Below, piece by piece: positions 8,063 to 15,705 of a stretch of DNA of 64,000 nt. Origin of the DNA: Paenibacillus sp. Root444D2 (lineage in GTDB: Bacteria; Bacillota; Bacilli; Paenibacillales; NBRC-103111); NCBI RefSeq assembly GCF_001426375.1, contig NZ_LMEO01000052.1, positions 102,261-166,260 on the forward strand, written 5' to 3'. The position numbers were made by a program, and so were the translations under genes. The notes beneath the pieces were generated by a model. The model saw nothing but the letters and a program-made list of their open reading frames with translations. It searched no databases and was not told where the DNA came from. How positions within the stretch are numbered: the stretch's first letter is position 1; the number at the start of each line of letters is the position of its first letter.

Positions 8063-8440
8063 TTACCCTCTAGCACGCTCCGATTCATACTTCTCTTTCA
8101 CAAAGCGAAGCAGTTCATCCGTTGGCAGCTCGATTTTCTTAATCGATTGGACGAATACCTCAACAGCCTCCTGTATGAGCTCCTCACGAATCGAATTCAA
8201 AATTCGTCCATCCGTCGTTATCCGGCTAGGGGAATTTCCTTCTGTTGTGATCAACTTCTGCTCCTCCATCTCTTTGTAAGCTCTTTGTGCGGTATTGGGA
8301 TTGATCTGAAGCAAACCCGCCAATTCACGCCTAGACGGGATCTCCTGTCCTGAAGCTAGCTTGCCTGTGGCGATTTCTTCTTTAAAATACTTCACAACTT
8401 GCAGATAAACCGGATCGCGGTTGTTAAACGTAATGTTCAT
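8063..8440 (-). CDS. GntR-family repressor, YtrA subfamily
   Basis: 125 residues: an amino-terminal winged helix (DPVYLQVVKYFKEEIATGKL, IPSRRELAGLLQINPNTAQRAYKEME) and only a short helical tail of about 50 residues, the hallmark of YtrA-type GntR regulators, which lack a large effector domain. It is the first gene of the ABC operon and probably represses it. A perfect 23-bp inverted repeat with AGTGTA/TACACT arms lies 74 bases upstream of its start. B. subtilis YtrA recognises AGTGTA...TACACT half sites, which supports autoregulation here, although the spacing differs. Confidence 0.9.
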   Translation of the reverse strand: MNITFNNRDPVYLQVVKYFKEEIATGKLASGQEIPSRRELAGLLQINPNTAQRAYKEMEEQKLITTEGNSPSRITTDGRILNSIREELIQEAVEVFVQSIKKIELPTDELLRFVKEKYESERARG

Positions 8441-8513
8441 CTACCCATCTCCTATGTCCCTTCCTTAGTAAAACTGGATAAATTTAGTGTGTGTATTAAC
8501 TGGTTCATACATC

Positions 8514-8536
8514 ATGAAGTGTACTATACACTTCAT
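8514..8536. promoter_or_regulatory. Inverted-repeat operator of the GntR/ABC operon
   Basis: Perfect inverted repeat: arms ATGAAGTGTA and TACACTTCAT around CTA. It lies in the 254-bp divergent gap between the gntR operon and the YppC-like gene and contains AGTGTA/TACACT half sites as known for YtrA, but separated by 3 bp rather than 13. Confidence 0.7.
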
Positions 8537-8694
8537 ACACTTAGTCTGTCAAGAGATGATTGGAAGCCATAGCCATAATTGGCCGCGTTCCCACATACCT
8601 GTAAGTGAATAAGCAAACACTAGAGGCATGGATTTCTTGAAGGTCGGGGAGGTAATTGGTGTTGGGAGGAACAGTTAAACCAAGAGGTAAGAAC

Positions 8695-9963
8695 ATGAAA
8701 GGTGTTCTAAGCAAAATGAGAGGACTGCCGAACGCAGTTGCACAGCTGTTCAAGCAGCAAGCATCGCTTCTTTTGCATTCCACTGCTAAAATAGTTGGCC
8801 CTTTGGAAGAAATTCCTGTCACGACAGCATTCATAGGACGGTTGGAAAAGGGTTTAAAACATCAATTAGATCTGCACCAAAGCGGTGTCGTAAGTGCTCC
8901 TCTCTCGACAGATGAGAGGGCGATTGTTCATCGAATTAAGGAACGGACCCAGCGGGAAAACCGAAATAATGTGACACGAACTAACGCGTATTGGTCTTGT
9001 TATCAGGATCATCCGGAGCTTCACTGGGCACTGCTTGCCCATATGGTTTCACGCAACGGGGGCTGGTGTATGACCGATCTTCGCGGGGAGCTGCTGCCAC
9101 ATTTGATAAGCAATGAAATGGCTCAGCATCTATTTGCTTTTCTGGAAAGAGCGAACGGTCTTATTTTTCAAGATGCTTATCCTCAACTCCTGCTCTACGG
9201 CGAAAGCAAGAAGCGAAAGATGAGTTTGTTTCACCTCCTGCCGCATATGGATATTTCGTCCTGGATGGTCCCTGTTTGGAGCGACTTCTGGACGAATCAA
9301 GAATCGGCCGCCCTAACGATTGCACTTATTGTTAATGAACAAAACTACATCGAACAACGAATCGTAAAGAATAAGCAGATTCAGCAGAACGTGTTGAATA
9401 CGCCTTTGTTCAAAACACAAGCATGGTTACAATTGAATCAAATCGGGTTTCCCTTTTTTCCCGCTTCCGACCAAACCCACGCACCTCAGCCGCATCTGGC
9501 TGGACTTATACTTGAGAATTTCGCTAGTTTAACAGAACGCATCGAATTCGGAAAAAGCTTGTATGCGATACTTTTCGGAGCACCGGAAGTACTTCAAAGC
9601 GTACTTAGATTTGCGGCCGCAACTCCCCATACTGGATCACGTTCCGATTATTGGCCACACCTGTTTGCCCAAATAAGAAAAACCCCTCCCGATATGAAAT
9701 ATCAGGAGAGGTTGGATGGCAGCGCCCTTAAGAAAGGAACACAGCCGTTTTATAGTCCTAAGCTTACATCGGTATGGCCTGACAGGAGCTTGGCCCCTGT
9801 AGAGCCTGGTGACTGGTTCACGAGCGTGAAGGAGCCACTGGTGCATATGCGCTCCATTCCTGTACCGATTCCTTATGATTTAACGAAAGAGGTGTACTTT
9901 GGTTTAAGCAAGATTGAGTTAGGCATTGTAGCTGCCCAAGCGATTAAGAAAGTGATCCGGTGA
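8695..9963 (+). CDS. DUF2515 protein (YppC-like)
   Basis: 422 residues. Recognisable YppC/DUF2515 signatures are NNVTRTNAYWSCYQDHPELH, WALLAHMVSRNGGWCMTDL and FLERANGLIFQDAYPQLLLY. No signal peptide or clear membrane helix; function unknown in all members I know of. ATG 8695 is chosen because AGAGGT lies seven bases upstream; a TTG at 8656 would extend the frame by 13 residues without a better site. It is divergent from the gntR operon and convergent with the flippase gene, only 16 bases apart, so the transcripts must terminate inside or overlap. Confidence 0.82.
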   Translation: MKGVLSKMRGLPNAVAQLFKQQASLLLHSTAKIVGPLEEIPVTTAFIGRLEKGLKHQLDLHQSGVVSAPLSTDERAIVHRIKERTQRENRNNVTRTNAYWSCYQDHPELHWALLAHMVSRNGGWCMTDLRGELLPHLISNEMAQHLFAFLERANGLIFQDAYPQLLLYGESKKRKMSLFHLLPHMDISSWMVPVWSDFWTNQESAALTIALIVNEQNYIEQRIVKNKQIQQNVLNTPLFKTQAWLQLNQIGFPFFPASDQTHAPQPHLAGLILENFASLTERIEFGKSLYAILFGAPEVLQSVLRFAAATPHTGSRSDYWPHLFAQIRKTPPDMKYQERLDGSALKKGTQPFYSPKLTSVWPDRSLAPVEPGDWFTSVKEPLVHMRSIPVPIPYDLTKEVYFGLSKIELGIVAAQAIKKVIR

Positions 9964-9979
9964 CTAAGCTTGGCTATGG

Positions 9980-11653
9980 CTAGGAACGTTTGATAAGACG
10001 ACTCACTTTGGCGATTAGCTTTTGCACAGGGGATGGGAAGTTTTTCACATCGTCCTTCGTTACAACACGTGTTACCATCAGCATCAATGGATACAAGGCA
10101 GCCGAGAAGCCACAAACAAGTACTGCATTTATTCCTTCATTTAGTCGATACCAACTAGTAGGATGCACATACGTATGTGTGAGCCATTCTGCCCCTAGAC
10201 CAAGGACACCAATGACAACGATGGAAAACAGTAATCCGATGAAACGACGTCCGAGGATCGTAAAGTCGACTTCTTTACGAAGCGAGCGTAAATTGAGCCA
10301 AGACATGACAATGAAACAAAGACCCGTTGAGCCGATGATTCCATAGATGCCAAACCACTGCGCAAGTAAGAAGCTACCAGCTAGTTTGACCGCAATACCA
10401 ACAGCAACATGCAACATCAGCGGTTTCATTCGGCCCATGCCCATAAGGACAGCGCCTGATGTCTGCATCACAATTTGAAACATAGCTCCTAATGTGAGCA
10501 GTGAAATCATGTGAGGTCCATGACTCATGCCAAAAGCGGTATCTTCATGCCCGAACATGAAGAAGTCTAATGGACGGGCAGCAATGGCGATCACCAATAC
10601 AGCCGGTAACCCAGAAAGTATCGAGAGTTGAAGCACCCTTGTTGTCTGGTGGCCAACCTGTTTCAAATCTTTGCGTGAATAGGCTGCTGAGATGATGGGA
10701 ACGACCGATTGGCTAAGCGCAATGGCCAAAATAATCGGAATCCCCGCCAGAGACTGGGCACGTCCTCCTATAATACCAACAAGTCCAAGCGCTTCACTTC
10801 TGCCAATGGTCCCTTCTAAGAGCGGGATAATGATCGAGGTATCGATCGCATACACAAGTGTAACCGTCACTGAGAAAATAACGATCGGAATCGACAGCTT
10901 CAATAAGCTGCGATAGATTTCACTATATCGAACTGGCGTATGTGATTGGGTCGATTGCGTGCTTCCAGCAGCTATCTGCTCGGCCGCTATGTTTGACTGC
11001 GCATCTCTACGCTTCAGCTTCATAGCATAGTAAAGCATAACGGCAAGTGCCGCAATCCCGCCCATGACCCCTCCAAAAGATGCACCCGCAACTCCCCAAC
11101 CTAAGCTGATGTTCAATAAAATAAATGCGAGTCCGATTGAGGTTACGAGTCTGAATATTTGTTCCACAACCTGGGAAATCCCGTTAGGCATCATGTTTTG
11201 CCTACCTTGGAAATAGCCCCGCATAATGGCAATAAGCGGGAAGAACAGCATAGCTGGCGCTATTGCGCGAGTAGCTAGGGTGGCATCCGGTCCACCATGT
11301 GAAATGTTCTCGGCATAGATCGGTGCAAAGACATATAGAATCACCGTCATTACGACTCCCGCAACGACTGCAAACCATATGGCCGCGTGATAAATCCTCT
11401 GTGCTTCTGCAGGTCTTCCGATTGCATACTTCTCGGACACCATTTTGCTTAGTGCGCTTGGGATACCTGCTGTTGCTACAACAAGTAAGATCGAATATAG
11501 ATTAAAAGCAATGGAATAACTGCCCATTCCTTCCTCATGAAGCAAGTGTACCAGTGGAATTCGCTGGAAAACGCCGAGAAACCGCGCTATTAGCGCGGCC
11601 ACGGTGAGAATGAGCGTCCCTTTTACTAGAGAATCTTTGGTTTCCTTCGTCAA
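9980..11653 (-). CDS. MOP-superfamily lipid flippase (MurJ/SpoVB/YtgP type)
   Basis: 557 residues with about 14 hydrophobic segments. The amino end (GTLILTVAALIARFLGVFQR, then IAFNLYSILLVVATAGIPSA) and YFQGRQNMMPNGISQVVEQ are typical of the polysaccharide-transporter branch that includes SpoVB and YtgP/MurJ, which flip lipid-linked cell-wall precursors. A loop of about 25 polar residues (NIAAEQIAAGSTQSTQSHTP) separates two halves. The start codon is TTG 11653 with AGGAAC just before it. Its length is closer to YtgP/MurJ than to SpoVB, but the exact paralogue cannot be told here. Confidence 0.85.
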   Translation of the reverse strand: MTKETKDSLVKGTLILTVAALIARFLGVFQRIPLVHLLHEEGMGSYSIAFNLYSILLVVATAGIPSALSKMVSEKYAIGRPAEAQRIYHAAIWFAVVAGVVMTVILYVFAPIYAENISHGGPDATLATRAIAPAMLFFPLIAIMRGYFQGRQNMMPNGISQVVEQIFRLVTSIGLAFILLNISLGWGVAGASFGGVMGGIAALAVMLYYAMKLKRRDAQSNIAAEQIAAGSTQSTQSHTPVRYSEIYRSLLKLSIPIVIFSVTVTLVYAIDTSIIIPLLEGTIGRSEALGLVGIIGGRAQSLAGIPIILAIALSQSVVPIISAAYSRKDLKQVGHQTTRVLQLSILSGLPAVLVIAIAARPLDFFMFGHEDTAFGMSHGPHMISLLTLGAMFQIVMQTSGAVLMGMGRMKPLMLHVAVGIAVKLAGSFLLAQWFGIYGIIGSTGLCFIVMSWLNLRSLRKEVDFTILGRRFIGLLFSIVVIGVLGLGAEWLTHTYVHPTSWYRLNEGINAVLVCGFSAALYPLMLMVTRVVTKDDVKNFPSPVQKLIAKVSRLIKRS

Positions 11654-11686
11654 GTCCGTTCCTACTCTCTTACAGTATTCATTCCA

Positions 11687-12166
11687 TTAAAAAACCCAGA
11701 TAAAAAAGATAATAATCATCGCCAGCTGAAGCGCAATTTTCACCGCACTGCTCGCAAAGAAACCGAGTACAGAGCCGACACCGGCACTTATCGCCTTTTT
11801 CCACGATGTACCGATGATGATTTCACCAATCACTGCGCCTAAGAAGGGGCCAATGATTAAGCCGAAAGCTGGAATAACAAAAGGCCCAATGAGTAGACCA
11901 ATTGTACTTCCGATGATAGCCGCCCTCGAGCCTCCAAACTTCTTTACCCCTAGTGCACCTACTGCGTAATCGGCCACCATGATGATAATGACAATCAAGG
12001 ATTGGATAAGCCAGAACCAGAATCCGAACGGCTCAAAGCTGATCAACCAACCATAGATGAAAAAAGCTCCATAAATCGCTAACACACCGGGCAGCACCGG
12101 ATAAACCGCACCAATCATGCCCACTACAAATAAAAGGATAACTAATGTCCAGCCTAAGGTGATCAT
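11687..12166 (-). CDS. DUF456 membrane protein
   Basis: 159 residues, almost wholly hydrophobic, with glycine-rich helices (MIGAVYPVLPGVLAIYGAFF, FVIPAFGLIIGPFLGAVIGE) characteristic of DUF456. ATG 12166 is preferred; GGAGGAG lies ten bases upstream, while the longer frame would start within that site. It follows the HAD gene by 50 bases on the same strand and precedes the flippase by 33 bases, so the three may share a transcript. Function unknown. Confidence 0.85.
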   Translation of the reverse strand: MITLGWTLVILLFVVGMIGAVYPVLPGVLAIYGAFFIYGWLISFEPFGFWFWLIQSLIVIIIMVADYAVGALGVKKFGGSRAAIIGSTIGLLIGPFVIPAFGLIIGPFLGAVIGEIIIGTSWKKAISAGVGSVLGFFASSAVKIALQLAMIIIFFIWVF

Positions 12167-12216
12167 AAAAACGCATCTCCTCCAATCCAAGATGGTTTAT
12201 CACTTCACTTCTACTT

Positions 12217-12951
12217 CTACAACATATAGGTGCGAATTACTTTAGCAATGGCATGTTCATTGTTGGTAACGGTCGTAATGTCAGCAATACGCTTCACTTC
12301 ATCCTGTGCATTGCCCATAGCTACACCAAGACCTACTTCACGAATCATCGCGATGTCGTTCTCACTATCCCCCATCGCAATGACTTCAGACATGCTAATG
12401 CCTAGAAGCTGACATACAGTCTCCACACCGCTCGCCTTACTAATGCCTAATGGGTTAAGTTCAATATTAGAGGGATGGGAATTCGTTATTTCAAGTGTTC
12501 CCCATCCTTCTACGATGTCCCGGATTTGCTGCAATTTCTCCATATTTTCAGTGAAATAACCGAATTTTAGCCATTCTTGGCTGTCAATGTCCATGGTTTC
12601 GCTCTCGCGATTGAACACACCTTGCACCGAATAAGCCCACCACCAACAATCATGCGTTTGAGCTAGACTATGCAAATTACGTACTGTGTCAACTGGAAGC
12701 AGGGTCCGCTTAAGCAATTTAGACGGAGACTCCCATACTTCACTCCCATTGACCACGACAAGCGGTGAGTTAAGCCCCAGCTCCTGAATATACGGCATGG
12801 CACTTACAGCTCCGCGTCCTGTAGACATAATAACGATCTTACCCGCTTTAGTAGCTTCCTGAATCGCTTCTCGGTTTTCAACTGATATTTTTTTGTCATC
12901 GTCCAGCAAGGTGCCGTCCATATCGAGGGCGATTAATTTATAAGATCCCAC
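12217..12951 (-). CDS. HAD phosphatase, Cof subfamily
   Basis: 244 residues. Motif I is LDMDGTLLDDD, motif II IVIMSTGRG, and motif III/IV GISKASGVETVC plus AMGDSENDIAMIREVGLGVA, which with the C2B-type cap identifies a Cof-type HAD hydrolase. Such enzymes dephosphorylate sugar phosphates, FMN or pyridoxal phosphate; the substrate cannot be inferred. GTG start at 12951 with GGGGATGGG upstream. Lies 36 bases downstream of the asnB stop on the same strand. Confidence 0.9.
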   Translation of the reverse strand: MGSYKLIALDMDGTLLDDDKKISVENREAIQEATKAGKIVIMSTGRGAVSAMPYIQELGLNSPLVVVNGSEVWESPSKLLKRTLLPVDTVRNLHSLAQTHDCWWWAYSVQGVFNRESETMDIDSQEWLKFGYFTENMEKLQQIRDIVEGWGTLEITNSHPSNIELNPLGISKASGVETVCQLLGISMSEVIAMGDSENDIAMIREVGLGVAMGNAQDEVKRIADITTVTNNEHAIAKVIRTYML

Positions 12952-12987
12952 GGTTTCCCATCCCCTGTCTCTACGTCATTAGTAGAT

Positions 12988-14862
12988 CTAGTAAGCAGCG
13001 AGCACTTTCTTAGGCAGTTCTTCCATGAATGTCACATGCCAGAGGGCAAATATATAGATGGTCCAAATGCGTCGAGCATAGTCGCCCTGATTATTACGAT
13101 GCTTATGCAGCATGCGTTCCACAGCGTTGATGTCAATATAATCCTCAATCCCGCTGAACTTAATTTGCTCCAAAACCATATCGCCCATAGAGCCTTTCAT
13201 CCAATCGCGCAGCGGCACTGGGAAGCCCAGCTTCGGACGGTTCAGGATGGGATCAGGAATGATACCTTCCATCGCCTTGCGGAAAATGTACTTCGTCGTT
13301 CCATTCGCGATTCGGTACTTTGCCGGAATGCGGCGTGCCACTTCGAATAGTTCCTTATCGAGGAAAGGAACACGCAGCTCGAGTGAGTGAGCCATCGTCA
13401 TCTTGTCAGCCTTCATCAGAATATCGCCAGGCATCCATAGATTCATATCGATATACTGCATCCGGCTAACTGGATCAAGATGCTTCGTCTTGCTGTAATA
13501 ATCGCCAGCAATTTGCACGGGATTCTTATAGTTGCGCAGCATCTCGCTATCAAGGCGCAGTACCTCCGCTTTCATATCCTCGGAGAAAATCTTGGCGTTG
13601 CCGAGGAAACGCTCTTCAAGCGGTGTCGTGCCGCGCAGCAAATAGTTGCGGCCCTTCACACTGCTTGGCAGTATCCGAGCGAAGCGGTTCAGCATGCGCT
13701 TCACCGATGCCGGCAGCTGGTCGATCGGACGCAAGGATTGCGGCTCGCGATAAATGCGGTAGCCGCCGAACAGCTCGTCCGCGCCTTCGCCGGACAGTAC
13801 AACCGTCACGTGTTCGCGCGCAAGCTTCGCCACGTGATAAAGGGCAATGGCCGAAGGATCGGCGACAGGCTCGTCCTGGTGCCAGATCGCTTTCGGCATC
13901 GTGCCGAAGAAATCATCCTGCGTGATGATTTTGTCGTAATGCTCTGTACCGAGTGCTGCAGCCGTTTGGGCGGCAATCGGCGTTTCATTGTTGGCGCCTT
14001 CGAAGCCAACGGAGAACGTGCGGATCGGTTCGATATTCCGCATATGTGTAGCAATCGCCGTCGAGTCAATCCCGCTCGACAAGAAGCAGCCGCGATCCAC
14101 ATCACTGACCATGTGGAGCTTGACCGAATCCTTCAATGTTTCCCGAATTTGCTCTACATAATAGTCAAACGGACGATCCTCCGGCTCAAACATGGGATCC
14201 CAATACTTATGTATCGACATTTCTCCGTCAAACGTTATTTTGACCGTATGCCCTGGTGGAAGCTTATGAATGCCATGGAACATCGTGTTAGGCTCAGGTA
14301 CGTATTGAAAGGTCAAATAGTTCAGCAAGCTGTCCGTGTGAATCAACCGATTCATGCCGTCTGCAGCCAGCAGGCTCTTAATTTCGGAGCCGAACAAGAA
14401 CTGGCGGTCATTGACATGATAGTAAAACGGCTTAATGCCGAAGTGGTCTCTCGCTCCGAACAGCTGCTTCTTTTTCTTGTCCCAAATTACGAAGCCAAAC
14501 ATGCCGCGCATGTATTTGACGCATTCCTCTCCATACTCCTCATAAAGGTGAACGATAACCTCCGTATCACTTTGCGTGCGGAATTGATGCCCGCGCTCCT
14601 GCAGCATACTGCGCAGGGCTTTATAGTTATAAATTTCCCCGTTGAAAATGATCCACACAGAATCATCCTCATTAGCCAAAGGCTGATGCCCTTCTTTCAG
14701 GTCAATAACAGACAAGCGGCGAAAGCCAAGACCAATACGATTATCCGTCCAAAAACCGGAATCGTTCGGACCCCGATGAACAATAACATCTGTCATTTGC
14801 TGCAACATTGCAGTGGTTGGTTCTCTATCTTCAAAATACATCACACCCGTAATACCACACAT
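12988..14862 (-). CDS. asnB: Asparagine synthetase (glutamine-hydrolysing)
   Basis: 624 residues. The true start is ATG 14862, preceded by GGAGGAG and giving MCGITG, because Cys2 is the glutaminase nucleophile once Met is removed. The amino-terminal Ntn domain carries RGPNDSG and IIFNGEIYNY. The synthetase domain has the PP-loop SSGIDSTAI, then SVGFEGANNE, VVLSGEGADELFGGY and DILMKADKMTMAHSLE. It makes asparagine from aspartate, glutamine and ATP. Length matches B. subtilis AsnB (about 630 aa), which also acts on cell-envelope meso-DAP amidation in that species. The region just upstream is free of genes for over 800 bases. Confidence 0.95.
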   Translation of the reverse strand: MCGITGVMYFEDREPTTAMLQQMTDVIVHRGPNDSGFWTDNRIGLGFRRLSVIDLKEGHQPLANEDDSVWIIFNGEIYNYKALRSMLQERGHQFRTQSDTEVIVHLYEEYGEECVKYMRGMFGFVIWDKKKKQLFGARDHFGIKPFYYHVNDRQFLFGSEIKSLLAADGMNRLIHTDSLLNYLTFQYVPEPNTMFHGIHKLPPGHTVKITFDGEMSIHKYWDPMFEPEDRPFDYYVEQIRETLKDSVKLHMVSDVDRGCFLSSGIDSTAIATHMRNIEPIRTFSVGFEGANNETPIAAQTAAALGTEHYDKIITQDDFFGTMPKAIWHQDEPVADPSAIALYHVAKLAREHVTVVLSGEGADELFGGYRIYREPQSLRPIDQLPASVKRMLNRFARILPSSVKGRNYLLRGTTPLEERFLGNAKIFSEDMKAEVLRLDSEMLRNYKNPVQIAGDYYSKTKHLDPVSRMQYIDMNLWMPGDILMKADKMTMAHSLELRVPFLDKELFEVARRIPAKYRIANGTTKYIFRKAMEGIIPDPILNRPKLGFPVPLRDWMKGSMGDMVLEQIKFSGIEDYIDINAVERMLHKHRNNQGDYARRIWTIYIFALWHVTFMEELPKKVLAAY

Positions 14863-15190
14863 GGTGAAACTCACTCCTCCGTACCATTCATCAATCTTTC
14901 TATTCGACAACCGATATATTAGTATACCATATCTGTCCGTCATTCTGGAAATGCGATGAAAGTACGTGAAGGCGCTGTATCCTATAGAAAAATGATGGAA
15001 ATCAGAAGTCGCTTTAATGAAGCTGATAACCTGGTTTTTTTCATGCCTTCCTCCACCTTTCCTCTGCGCATAAAAGTTTGCCTTGTGCAACTTTTGGGTT
15101 AGGAAATGTTCCTTCCCCTACACTAGGATATGCTCAAGGGTGCCAAACGGTTCCTGCACACGCGTACTGCTTAACTAGGTGTTATCCAAC

Positions 15191-15266
15191 CGAATGTTGC
15201 TAAAAATACAACAATGAAGGGAGATAGACGAGACTTGGGCAGAAATTGTTGTACTTTTTACAACAT
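15191..15266 (-). repeat. Two-palindrome half repeat, copy C
   Basis: Palindromes at 15196-15212 and 15248-15264, centre spacing 52 bp. The spacer (ACAATGAAGGGAGA..AG) matches the third-to-fourth spacer of copy D, and the left flank CCAACCGAATGTTG matches copy B. It sits in the 843-bp gap 14863-15705. The rest of that gap has no gene I can support; 15285-15600 holds three CACTTTAG words and a GGAGG/CCTCC hairpin near 15485. Confidence 0.75.
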
Positions 15267-15640
15267 CATTCAACCTCGAATATTCATTCATCCAGCAACT
15301 TCAATTCAGCATATAGGACATTTGATCCCGATTTAAGACACCTCCATGTAGAGCAATATTGGACGAATGAATCGACAGTCTCGAGCATTCAATATTCTTT
15401 GAGAGGTCTTTTTCAGACGTCTCACGCCACTTTAGCTGCATTCTCACACTTTAGTATTGAATCTCATCGCTTCAGCAGACATTAAGGAGGCTCCGGATGT
15501 ATCCTCCGATTTTAAGCGTGTTTTCTCACTATCAAGTCACTTCCACGCGCTCCCCACTTTAGCGATGCATACATTCGTTTACCGCAGCAGCCCTATAAAT
15601 AAGGGGTAAGCTTTGCTTACCCTTAACCCAAAAACATATG

Positions 15641-15673
15641 AAAAAAAGGACCTGCTTCTGCAGATCCCCTTTT
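15641..15673 (-). terminator. Intrinsic terminator of the penicillin-binding protein gene
   Basis: Minus strand: GGATCTGC-AGAA-GCAGGTCC followed by T7. Beyond it lie the shared G-rich tail and a second hairpin (AAGGGTAAGC/GCTTACCCCTT, 15601-15624). Confidence 0.9.
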
Positions 15674-15705
15674 ATAATCACTTTTTTTCCTGTAATCCTA
15701 ATCAC

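Noticed and set aside
13600..13900. Moderately GC-rich stretch in asnB as a sign of transfer
   Set aside because: The shift is mild, covers conserved active-site codons and is not sharp-edged like the block at 43960-44560.
13480..14922. 480-codon plus-strand frame
   Set aside because: It lies wholly opposite asnB, whose motifs are complete; the frame is a codon-bias shadow.
15246..15485. 79-codon plus-strand frame next to repeat copy C
   Set aside because: It starts within the palindrome, lacks a ribosome site and has a Ser/His-rich composition atypical of genes here.
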